Positions 18,455-25,902 of a stretch of DNA of 64,000 nucleotides are shown here, one piece after another. Location of the stretch: positions 62,001 through 126,000 of the forward strand of contig NZ_SLZK01000005.1 of NCBI RefSeq assembly GCF_004341105.1, given 5' to 3'. The notes below the pieces were generated by a model. It did not search any database. It was given only the letters and a program-made list of their open reading frames with translations, and was not told the DNA's origin. The stretch is from Rhizobium sp. BK418. Its GTDB lineage: Bacteria > Pseudomonadota > Alphaproteobacteria > Rhizobiales > Rhizobiaceae. Both the position numbers and the translations under genes were made by a program. The stretch's first letter is position 1. Each line of letters begins with the position of its first letter.

Positions 18455-18679
18455 TTGGACGCCGTTCTCTACGATCTGCGCGGGCTGAAGTGCCCGCTCC
18501 CCGTCATCAGAACACGCAAAAAGCTGACGGCCATGCCGAGCGGCGCACTGATCCTCGTCGATACCAGCGATCCACTCGCCATCATCGATATCCCGCATTT
18601 CTGCAATGAAGACGGCCACGAACTGGTCAGCACGGAAAAGACCGAGCGCGGCCATCGCTTTCTGATCCGGAAAGGGTAG
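18455..18679 (+). CDS. TusA/SirA-like sulfur carrier protein
   Basis: A 74-residue TusA-family protein with the signature LRGLKCPLPVIRTRKKL, in which the cysteine carries a persulfide. TusA proteins relay sulfur, for example to tRNA thiolation or molybdenum-cofactor enzymes. The start is a TTG at 18455, with GAGGAA about 10 bases ahead, only five bases after the transpeptidase stop. A link to FdhD (sulfurtransferase for formate dehydrogenase, 25 kb away) is possible but not shown. Confidence 0.82.
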   Translation: MDAVLYDLRGLKCPLPVIRTRKKLTAMPSGALILVDTSDPLAIIDIPHFCNEDGHELVSTEKTERGHRFLIRKG

Positions 18680-18691
18680 AGCTCTTTCCGG

Positions 18692-19843
18692 TTAGATTGT
18701 CATGCCTGGAATGGCGAGCGGATTGTCGCTGAGGACAGCACGATCCGGCGTATCGATCCGCGGCTTGCCGAGGAAGGCATCGAAGAGATCTTTCACGAAA
18801 GCCTCCGGCAGATCCTTGGTGATCAGCACCATGCGCGTGCGCCGGTCCTCAGGATCCGGCCAGGCCGCAAGCCGCACCGGCGGGTGAAAGATACTTTGGA
18901 CGCCGTGCAGCACCAGGGGCCGCTCCGGCCGGTCTGATGTGGCGATGATCGCCTTCATGCGCAGAAGCTTTTCGCCATGCGCCGAGCGCAGGAGATCGAT
19001 GAACATTTCAAGCGCCATCGGATCGATCGCCGTCTCCTCGATGATCGAGAAGGAGCGGATCGACGCATCGTGACGGTTGACGTCGTGCGGATCCTGATGA
19101 TCGTGACCATGATGATGGTGGTGATGCCCATGGTCATGGTGATGATCGTGATGATGTGCCTCATGCTCATCCTCATCACGCAGCCACCGGCGGACATCAG
19201 CGATCTTTGTGCCGGGATCATAGAGTCCGTTGACCAGGACACGCGCAGAGCCAGCCTCTTCGCCGTCGGCATCCATGAGAGCTGCACGCGGATTGAGGCC
19301 ACGCAGACGTGTGGTCAGCGCCTCCGTATCCGTATCGCTTGCTATGCTCTGCTTTGAAACGATCAAACGATCAGCAACCGCTGCCTGCTTGCGCGCTTCC
19401 TCATGATTGCCGAGGGTCTGCAGGCCATTCACCGCATCGACGACAGTCACGACACCATCGAGCTCGAAATTCTGCGCAATGATCGGATTGCCCATGATTG
19501 CCTGCATGACGGGCGCCGGATCGGCAAGGCCTGTGGTTTCGATGACCACGCGGCGAACTGGCTTCACGCGTCCGGTCTGCACCGCATCCATGAGATTCGC
19601 CAGTGTGTCGACCAGTTCTCCGCGCACGGTGCAGCAGAGGCAGCCATCGGAAAGCTCGATGATGGAATCGCCGGAGCTTTCGACGAGCAGATGATCGATG
19701 CCGACATCGCCGAATTCATTGATGATGACGGCCGCATCCTTCATGTCGGGATCTTTGAGGATGCGGTTCAGAAGCGTCGATTTACCGGCGCCGAGAAAGC
19801 CGGTCAGGATGGTGACCGGAATCTTGTCGCTAAACGTGCTCAT
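18692..19843 (-). CDS. CobW-family GTP-dependent metallochaperone
   Basis: A 383-residue G3E GTPase. Walker A GFLGAGKST, the CXCC metal motif in DGCLCCTVRGEL, and a C-terminal CobW_C domain are visible. Between the domains lies a histidine-rich stretch (about residues 210-240, including HHHDHHHDHGHHHHHHGHDH), typical of zinc-handling members. COG0523 proteins deliver zinc or cobalt to target enzymes; sequence alone does not separate CobW from ZigA-like proteins. It starts nine bases after the D,D-carboxypeptidase stop, suggesting one transcript. Confidence 0.85.
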   Translation of the reverse strand: MSTFSDKIPVTILTGFLGAGKSTLLNRILKDPDMKDAAVIINEFGDVGIDHLLVESSGDSIIELSDGCLCCTVRGELVDTLANLMDAVQTGRVKPVRRVVIETTGLADPAPVMQAIMGNPIIAQNFELDGVVTVVDAVNGLQTLGNHEEARKQAAVADRLIVSKQSIASDTDTEALTTRLRGLNPRAALMDADGEEAGSARVLVNGLYDPGTKIADVRRWLRDEDEHEAHHHDHHHDHGHHHHHHGHDHQDPHDVNRHDASIRSFSIIEETAIDPMALEMFIDLLRSAHGEKLLRMKAIIATSDRPERPLVLHGVQSIFHPPVRLAAWPDPEDRRTRMVLITKDLPEAFVKDLFDAFLGKPRIDTPDRAVLSDNPLAIPGMTI

Positions 19844-19852
19844 GATTGTTCC

Positions 19853-20986
19853 TTAGAAGGATGTCGGTCGCGGAAGCGGCACCGGCACATTGGCGAGTGC
19901 TTCCACCGCGTCGCCCTTAGCCGACTTGTCATTCTGGGCGACCGGCTGCGGATCCTGGCCCGGAATGAGGCCGGCGAATACGAATTGCGGCTCGTGATCC
20001 ATCTCGTGGATGTAGGGCGACTGCACTTTCATGCGTCCGACCTCGTCGCGCGTCTCACTGCGCACCTTGGCGCCCTTGGCGCTGCAGATATCGGCAGTGA
20101 TATCGCTCACCTGATCCTGACCAGGTCCATAGGGCCTGAGTGAGCCCAGCGTATCATTTGCCGTAAATTGTGTCGTAAAACCTTTCTGCAGAAGGTTCGC
20201 CGTGGCATCGGCGCGCGCCGCCAGGCTGTCGGTGCCGAGAACGACGGAAACCAACGTGCGGCCGTTACGCGTTGCAGAACCGATCTGGTTGAAACCGGAA
20301 GCGCAGATGAAGCCGGTCTTCATACCGTCGGCACCGGCAAAGCGGCCGATCAGCATATTGATATTGGGCACGTTTTGCTTGCCGGTCGTAAAGCCCTCGA
20401 GCGAGAAGTAGCCCGCATATTGCGGGAAGTCGCGGCGCAGCGCGACAGTCAGGATCGCAAGGTCGCGGGCGGTCGTGTACTGACCCTTGCCCGGCAGGCC
20501 GTTCGGGTTCACGAAATGTGAATCAGTCATACCAAGCTTCGCCGCCTCGGCGTTCATGCGCACGACGAAACCTTCCTGAGTGCCGCCAACCGCTTCTGCA
20601 ACCGCAACGGCGATATCGTTGGCCGACTTCACCATCAGTATTTTCAATGCGCTGTCGAGCGTGAATTTCTGACCTGGCTTGAAACCCATTTTGGCTGGCG
20701 GCTCTGAGGCTGCGCGCTTGCTCATGACGATGGGCGTATCGAGGCTGATCTGGCCGGAGCGAATTGCATCGAAAACCGTATAGACCGTCATCAGCTTGGT
20801 CAGCGAAGCCGGGTACCATTTGCGGAAGGCTTCTTCATGCTCCAGTACGCGGCCGGTCTGCACGTCGACGAGAATATGCGGATTGGCGTGAGCAAGTGTA
20901 ACGGACGAGACAAAAACCGCTGTTGCTGTCGCTATAAAAGAAAAGGGCCGCAAAGCGGCGAACAAACGATCGTGGCGCGTCGACAA
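19853..20986 (-). CDS. D-alanyl-D-alanine carboxypeptidase (S11 family)
   Basis: A 377-residue periplasmic penicillin-binding protein with an N-terminal signal peptide ending LAHA. The three active-site motifs are present: SLTK (S-x-x-K) near residue 61, SAN (KSANDIAV) and KTG (DGMKTGF). It trims the terminal D-Ala from peptidoglycan pentapeptides. The start is TTG at 20986, with AGGA at a good distance before it; no ATG fits the signal peptide. The C-terminus has an unusual extra domain of about 100 residues. Next gene downstream is the CobW protein. Confidence 0.88.
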   Translation of the reverse strand: MSTRHDRLFAALRPFSFIATATAVFVSSVTLAHANPHILVDVQTGRVLEHEEAFRKWYPASLTKLMTVYTVFDAIRSGQISLDTPIVMSKRAASEPPAKMGFKPGQKFTLDSALKILMVKSANDIAVAVAEAVGGTQEGFVVRMNAEAAKLGMTDSHFVNPNGLPGKGQYTTARDLAILTVALRRDFPQYAGYFSLEGFTTGKQNVPNINMLIGRFAGADGMKTGFICASGFNQIGSATRNGRTLVSVVLGTDSLAARADATANLLQKGFTTQFTANDTLGSLRPYGPGQDQVSDITADICSAKGAKVRSETRDEVGRMKVQSPYIHEMDHEPQFVFAGLIPGQDPQPVAQNDKSAKGDAVEALANVPVPLPRPTSF

Positions 20987-21142
20987 GTGCTCGTCCTTCA
21001 GGGAATTATCTCGAAACCTTCCCCTATTTACCCTATATGGCTATGACATGGCAAAGGTCATTGACTAAGTTATTTCCAAGGCATCACGCCCTTGTGATGC
21101 TTCCAGACAGGCCCCACGCATTTCATTTACAGGAAGCCAAGA

Positions 21143-22306
21143 ATGCCGATTCTGAATAGAGCCGCCGAACTTCAGGATGAAGTTGCAGAGTGGCGGCGTC
21201 ACATCCATGCCCGGCCAGAACTTCTCTTCGCAGTCGAAAACACGGCCGCCTTCGTCGCTGAAAAGCTTAAGGAATTCGGTGTCGACGAAATCGTCACCGG
21301 CATCGGCCGCACCGGCGTTGTGGGCCTCATCAAAGGCAAGGGCGAAGGCAGCCGCACGGTGGGTTTGCGCGCCGATATGGACGCTCTGCCGCTAACCGAA
21401 ATCACCGGCAAGCCCTGGGCATCGAAAATATCAGGAAAAATGCACGCCTGCGGCCATGATGGCCACACAGCCATGTTGCTTGGCGCTGCGAAGTATCTCG
21501 CCGAGACACGCAACTTCAACGGCAATGTCGCTGTGATCTTCCAGCCGGCAGAAGAAGGCGGCGGCGGCGGCAACCTGATGGTCAAGGACGGCATGATGGA
21601 GCGGTTCGGCATAGAAGAGGTCTATGGCATGCACAATCTGCCGGGCCTGCCCGTCGGCCAGTTCGCCACCCGTAAGGGGCCTATCATGGCGGCAACCGAC
21701 GAATTCACCGTCACCATCAAGGGCCGCGGCGGCCATGCGGCACAGCCGCACCGTACGATCGACCCGATCGCGATCGGCGCCCAGATCGTCACGAACCTGC
21801 AAATGATCGCCTCTCGCAACGTCGACCCGCTGCGCTCGGTTGTCGTCTCCGTCACGAAGTTCAATGCTGGCTTCGCCCACAACGTCATTCCCAATGACGC
21901 CACCTTCGCCGGCACGATCCGCACCCTGGACGAGGAAGTGCGCGCCCAGGCCGAAGCACGCCTCCGCGAAGTCGTGGCAGGCATCTGCGCTGCCCACGCA
22001 GCGGAAGCCGATATCAACTTCCACCGCAATTATCCCGTCACCTTCAACCACGCGGATGAAACGGAACACGCCGTCGCCATCGCCAGCGATATTGCCGGCG
22101 AAGCCAATGTCAATCCGGAGGTCGATCCGATGATGGGCGGAGAGGATTTCTCCTACATGCTGAACGCCCGCCCCGGCGCCTTCATCTTTATCGGCAATGG
22201 CGACACCGCGGGCCTGCACAATCCCGCTTACGACTTCAATGACGAGGCCATCGCCCACGGCATTTCGTATTGGGTGCGGCTCGCTGAACAGCGCCTTGGC
22301 GCCTGA
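21143..22306 (+). CDS. M20 family amidohydrolase (hippurate hydrolase-like)
   Basis: A 387-residue M20D peptidase of the aminoacylase/hippuricase group. Metal-binding residues are visible in MHACGHDGHTA, in EEGGGGG with the catalytic glutamate, in MHNLPGLPVG and in the C-terminal GGEDFSYML. Such enzymes cut N-acyl amino acids, hippurate or indole-acetyl amino acids; the exact substrate is not set by sequence. A hairpin (GCATCAC/GTGATGC, 21081-21100) lies in the leader, and a strong terminator follows. Confidence 0.87.
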   Translation: MPILNRAAELQDEVAEWRRHIHARPELLFAVENTAAFVAEKLKEFGVDEIVTGIGRTGVVGLIKGKGEGSRTVGLRADMDALPLTEITGKPWASKISGKMHACGHDGHTAMLLGAAKYLAETRNFNGNVAVIFQPAEEGGGGGNLMVKDGMMERFGIEEVYGMHNLPGLPVGQFATRKGPIMAATDEFTVTIKGRGGHAAQPHRTIDPIAIGAQIVTNLQMIASRNVDPLRSVVVSVTKFNAGFAHNVIPNDATFAGTIRTLDEEVRAQAEARLREVVAGICAAHAAEADINFHRNYPVTFNHADETEHAVAIASDIAGEANVNPEVDPMMGGEDFSYMLNARPGAFIFIGNGDTAGLHNPAYDFNDEAIAHGISYWVRLAEQRLGA

Positions 22307-22330
22307 AACGAAACGACATCGCGAGCGTCG

Positions 22331-22359
22331 AAAAGGCTTGGCTTCACGCCAAGCCTTTT
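22331..22359 (+). terminator. intrinsic terminator after the M20 hydrolase
   Basis: A perfect 12-base stem, AAAAGGCTTGGC (22331-22342) with its complement (22348-22359), around loop TTCAC. The 3' arm ends in TTTT. It sits 24 bases after the stop and 19 bases before the tRNA gene. Confidence 0.85.
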
Positions 22360-22378
22360 GTATGCATGGCATCCAAGT

Positions 22379-22455
22379 GGTCCCGTAGCTCAGCAGGATA
22401 GAGCATCAGATTCCTAATCTGAGGGTCACGCGTTCGAATCGCGTCGGGATCACCA
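22379..22455 (+). tRNA. tRNA-Arg (anticodon CCT)
   Basis: A full 77-base cloverleaf with encoded CCA. Acceptor GGTCCCG pairs with CGGGATC, D stem GCTC/GAGC, anticodon stem TCAGA/TCTGA around loop TTCCTAA (anticodon CCT, reading AGG), and T arm ACGCG/CGCGT around TTCGAAT. No integrase or direct repeat suggesting an integrated element is seen next to it. Confidence 0.97.
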
Positions 22456-22462
22456 TTTCTTT

Positions 22463-22968
22463 TCAACGATAACGCGGCCGCCACCGCAAGGCGCGCTTTG
22501 CGCCCGCCCCAAACAGCGCCGCCACGATCCATACGCCGATAAATCCGATCGCTGCCCAGACGAGACCTGCGAAGCTGACGGGCACGCCTGGCACGAAGTC
22601 GTGCCATTGGCAATTATTCCCTCATCGGCATCGCGCAACAGCACGAAAGGCTTTGCAATCAACGAGGCGGCACCGAGATTCGATTGCTGGGTGACGAGGC
22701 GCTCATAGCGCTCCAGCGTACGGCACATCGAGAGGCCGCGATCACGCAGAAAGTCGTCAGGGGAGCGGGCATAGATATCGAGCGCCTGCCGGCGGTCGAG
22801 ATGATGGTCGGCGGCCTGTTTCGTGAAGTCGTCGACGATGATCTTGAGCTCGTCGATCGCCCCGCCGATACGCTGGCGATACTGCTGGGCAAATTCTGGC
22901 GCCTGGGAGAAAAACGTGCCGCCGGCAAGCCCGACGACCAGCGTAGCGACCCTTCCGATCGAGCCCAT
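22463..22968 (-). pseudogene. DUF2937 membrane protein, broken by a frameshift
   Basis: The 5' part (MGSIGRVATLVVGLAGG onward) has a strong GGAGG ribosome site seven bases before the ATG at 22968, and matches DUF2937 through AKPFVLLRDADEGIIAN. The frame then goes wrong near 22604-22612. In the next frame the family's tail appears: WHDFVPGVPVSFAGLVWAAI, then a hydrophobic helix, ending WRPRYR and a stop at 22463. A single missing base explains it. As written, translation runs on with unrelated residues into the tRNA gene. Pseudogene or sequence error. Confidence 0.75.
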
Positions 22969-23112
22969 GACGGTGCCTCCAACTGTTCCCACGCCAGAAC
23001 GATTCTGAAAGGACAAAAGTTGCCGCTGACACAATCGTTAATGCTATGTGATTGAACTGATTACGCTTCGTTCGAGTTGATCCCTCGACCAACTTGGAAA
23101 GAGAGGCTTGTT

Positions 23113-23373
23113 ATGAGGAATATTGTCATCGCTTCCGCATTGGCTGCGGCTACGATTTTTGCCGGCGCTCTGCCGTCCCAGGCTGCCAGCGTGACCATCA
23201 CCACGGACAACGGCGGATACGGCTATCATCGTATGATGGACCATCCTTACCACCGTCCTTACTATCGCCACCACCTGCCGCCGCGCCGGATTTCGGACGA
23301 TTGTTTTACCCGCACGGAACGCATCCATCACCACGGTCGTACCGTAATCAAGGAAACCCGCGTCTGCCGCTAA
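23113..23373 (+). CDS. small secreted histidine/arginine-rich protein
   Basis: An 86-residue protein with a clear signal peptide (IVIASALAAATIFAGALPSQA, cleavage near AAS). The mature part of about 60 residues is rich in histidine, tyrosine and arginine (YHRMMDHPYHRPYYRHHLPP) and has two cysteines that could form a disulfide. No family recognised. Its own terminator follows at once, so it is a single-gene unit. A periplasmic metal-binding role is possible but only inferred from composition. Confidence 0.7.
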   Translation: MRNIVIASALAAATIFAGALPSQAASVTITTDNGGYGYHRMMDHPYHRPYYRHHLPPRRISDDCFTRTERIHHHGRTVIKETRVCR

Positions 23374-23382
23374 GAGCACGAA

Positions 23383-23410
23383 AACCCCGGCTGGAAACCC
23401 AGCCGGGGTT
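23383..23410 (+). terminator. intrinsic terminator
   Basis: A perfect 12-base GC-rich stem, AACCCCGGCTGG (23383-23394) and its complement (23399-23410), with loop AAAC, starting nine bases after the stop of the small secreted protein. Confidence 0.85.
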
Positions 23411-23477
23411 ATCGTTCCTGAGCATGAGGAACTTAGGTTTTTTCTCCGCGTTTAGCGGTGAAACGGGAGTATCCGCC

Positions 23478-23639
23478 ATGCGTATTCGAATAGCTCTGCT
23501 TGCAATCGGTTTTGTCATCAGTGGCCTGCTGCTGGCACTCGTCCATCAGCCGCAAGGCCCCGTTACAACGCCGAAGACCGATCGGCTTATCGGCGAGAAG
23601 GCTCCCGCCGGTTTTCTGCCAGAACGCTTTGCCGGCTGA
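23478..23639 (+). CDS. small membrane-anchored protein
   Basis: A 53-residue protein starting MRIRIALLAIGFVISG, with one hydrophobic segment (residues 4-22) and a short polar tail. GGGAG stands nine bases before the ATG. Function unknown. The stop codon touches the end of the convergent methyltransferase gene. Existence rests on the ribosome site and the membrane-like composition. Confidence 0.5.
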   Translation: MRIRIALLAIGFVISGLLLALVHQPQGPVTTPKTDRLIGEKAPAGFLPERFAG

Positions 23640-24436
23640 TCAGCTGAACGACAGCTTGCGTGCCACGACGTGGAAATATTCCTCGTCTAGCAACGTCTCG
23701 CCACCGAGCGGACGGCCATCGACCGAAAAGAGCAATGGCTCGCCGTTAAAACCATTTTCTGAAAGCTGCGAGCGCAACTGGCCAGGTGTCGTAGCATAGA
23801 CCATAATGCCGAAATCATGGGCGCGATGCAGCAAGATCGCATGTTCGCCGTCGCGCTGTTCGAGCGGCGCGAGGCGGCGCTCCCGCACCAGCCCCATTGC
23901 ATGTTTGAGAAGCCGGAAGCTCAGCTTCACCGGGTGGTTGGACCAGACAACCGAAGAGCGGGCGCGCTTTTCGCCAAACCCATGCCAATTGCGATTGAAG
24001 GTTGAAAAGGCGAATGTGCCTCCGGCCTTCAGAACACGCGCGACTTCCCGCATGACCGATTTGCGGCCATCGGTATCGACGGAGTCGATACCATTATAGC
24101 TGAAGACGACGAGATCGAAGGAGCCTTGGCAAAAGCCGATAGATCGCGAGCGTCCATATTTTCGAAACGAAGGCCCGGATGGTTCGACCGCGCGAGCGTC
24201 ACCATTTCGGGCGTGTAGTCGATGCCGACATAATCACCGGCCTCCCCAGCGAGAAGCGCAGCCGTACGGCCGCCGCCGACGCCGATATCGAGGACCCTAC
24301 CGCCCTTGGCATTCGCAAGGCCGATGCCGAGCACCATGCGCTCGCCTTCATTGATGAAGCCGCTACTGTTGCGATAGTCGCGCCTGGAAAGCGGACTGCT
24401 CCATGTCCGCCGATTAATTACTTCCATCTGGTGCAT
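23640..24436 (-). pseudogene. class I SAM methyltransferase, broken by a frameshift
   Basis: The 5' frame (ATG at 24436, MHQMEVINRRTW) encodes motif I VLDIGVGGGRTAALL and the acidic IDYTPEM, and goes off frame after DLSAFAKA near 24120-24127. In the next frame the expected SFDLVVFSYNGIDSVDTDG follows directly, leading to REVARVLKAGGTFAFSTFNRN and the C-terminus at 23640. Adding one G (AAGGCTCC to AAGGGCTCC) restores a single protein of about 265 residues. Pseudogene or a homopolymer sequencing error. Confidence 0.78.
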
Positions 24437-24511
24437 CGAAATACCTGACTTTCCGGGCTGGAATAGGACCAAACCTAGGTCAGGGGACGGTGCGGATAAA
24501 CTTACAGATAG

Positions 24512-24533
24512 TTAATGTTCGGTTAATGGTTAA
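24512..24533. promoter_or_regulatory. CtrA-type binding motif
   Basis: TTAA at 24512-24515 and TTAA at 24523-24526 are seven bases apart, the TTAA-N7-TTAA form bound by the cell-cycle regulator CtrA. It overlaps ATGGTTAA, the reverse of TTAACCAT, also given as a rhizobial CtrA half-site form. It lies 76 bases upstream of the methyltransferase start, with a further TTAA at 24530-24533. Confidence 0.45.
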
Positions 24534-24823
24534 TGTCGAACGTTAGCTATCGGGTCCGCAAGTAGAATACGGTTCCGAACGGTGTGAACCCCTTCAACTG
24601 TTCTTGCGATGACCGTTGCTCGCTCTATTTCATCCACCGTACCGACATAGCCGCTCAAAACGATCTCGTCGCCTTCGGCTGTAACCTCGACGTCAGCTGC
24701 ATCGATACCGCCAGCGACGGCCAGCGCATTGGCGATCGCAGCTTCCAATGTCGCACGATTGGTATATTCGGCCTCAGCTTCGGGCTGATGGCCGTGAAAT
24801 GTCTGTTCCTTGAAGACCATCAT
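24530..24823 (-). CDS. BON domain protein
   Basis: A 97-residue protein made almost wholly of one BON domain: ATLEAAIANALAVAGG, then VTAEGDEIVLSGYVGTVDEIERA and GVHTVRNRI. BON domains bind phospholipid membranes and occur in osmotic-shock proteins such as OsmY. No signal peptide is evident, so location is unsure. A strong AGGAGG site precedes tandem ATG codons; either may be used. Confidence 0.85.
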   Translation of the reverse strand: MMVFKEQTFHGHQPEAEAEYTNRATLEAAIANALAVAGGIDAADVEVTAEGDEIVLSGYVGTVDEIERATVIARTVEGVHTVRNRILLADPIANVRH

Positions 24824-24877
24824 TCTGTCCTCCTTGGTGGCGGAGAAGAAACGCGGCTCGGAGGGTTTTGGTTTCGC

Positions 24878-25525
24878 CTACCAGCGCAGCTGATAGTTCA
24901 GATTGACATTTCCCGTCCGTCCCGTCGAAAGCGGATCGGATACCGACGCACTCAGCCCGAGATTGGGCAAGATGTTTTGACTGACGGCAACGGTACTGGA
25001 AAAGTCGCCACTGACATCACTGATGCTGCTGCCGGCCGAGATCGATGTGCCAGTCCACGGATAGATCAGCTTGACCGCTTGCGAGGCTGATACCGTCGCC
25101 TGACGCACGTCTTGGGCATTGTAGCCGAGACTGACGGTGCGCGTGGTCTGCATGTCGAGCGAATCCGAAAGAATCCAGTTTCGCGAGCGGCTGAGCATCA
25201 GCGCACCGCTGCCGCGCAACGTATCGACCTGCACTGTCGCATCCTGTTGCATCCGGCTGCCTGGCGTAACGCTCACCTTCTCCAGCTTGCCCCAGAGCAT
25301 CGCCTGGCCGGAATCCGGCAGCGGGGCTCCGCTCTTGTTGGAGGCGAGCGCGAGATCCGCGCCGGCGCTCGTCTCCCATTCCGTCGGTAGGCGAAACCCG
25401 ATCGTCGTCTTGTAAGAACGGGTCGACACCTTCACCGGCGACCAGATCACCAGGTCATCGGCAAATACCGGATTGGCCAACGGCAAAAGGGCAAAAACAA
25501 AGCACGCAATCTTTACTTTCGTCAT
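24878..25525 (-). CDS. secreted protein of unknown function, beta-rich
   Basis: A 215-residue protein with a signal peptide (IACFVFALLPLANPVFA). The mature part has alternating polar and hydrophobic residues, many serine and threonine residues, and ends NVNLNYQLRW, with a C-terminal aromatic residue like the beta-signal of outer-membrane barrels. No family recognised. It could be a small outer-membrane barrel or a periplasmic beta-sandwich. It lies 54 bases upstream of the BON gene on the same strand. Confidence 0.6.
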   Translation of the reverse strand: MTKVKIACFVFALLPLANPVFADDLVIWSPVKVSTRSYKTTIGFRLPTEWETSAGADLALASNKSGAPLPDSGQAMLWGKLEKVSVTPGSRMQQDATVQVDTLRGSGALMLSRSRNWILSDSLDMQTTRTVSLGYNAQDVRQATVSASQAVKLIYPWTGTSISAGSSISDVSGDFSSTVAVSQNILPNLGLSASVSDPLSTGRTGNVNLNYQLRW

Positions 25526-25902
25526 AACATTGCATCGTTTGAACTTGCACGCCGACTGCGCACCGATAGGCGCGGAACGGACGTGGAAGCGCTTATATTG
25601 AACGCACCAAGGGATGCGCAGACAGGCAATCCCGGCTTAGTCTTCGATTTTTGTTGGCCAGCGGCCGATGGCATAAAACTGCCGGTTGTTCGTCGGACGC
25701 ATCAGCGCCCAGCGGATTTGCCTCTTCCGGTCGTAACCGGCCGCAGCAAATGATTATCCCGTAGGGATCGTTATCAGGATCACATCATGGCTGGGGCATG
25801 TAAACTCCTTTAGAGTTGAAATTTGCTGCACCGCACACTTGCTGCCTCCCGAGATCCCCTGTAGAGCCGGTGGCAAATGTGCAATTTCTTGCGAAATCGA
25901 GC
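25526..25902. other. 377-base intergenic stretch upstream of dxr
   Basis: No gene or known RNA recognised. Two small hairpins are present: ATCCC-GTA-GGGAT near 25757 and AACTC-CTTTA-GAGTT at about 25802-25816. The stretch must contain the start signals of dxr and of the divergent secreted-protein gene. Confidence 0.5.

Noticed and set aside
22379..22968. Integration site at the tRNA-Arg gene
   Set aside because: No integrase, phage gene or repeated tRNA 3' end was seen near; the next gene belongs to a common chromosomal family.
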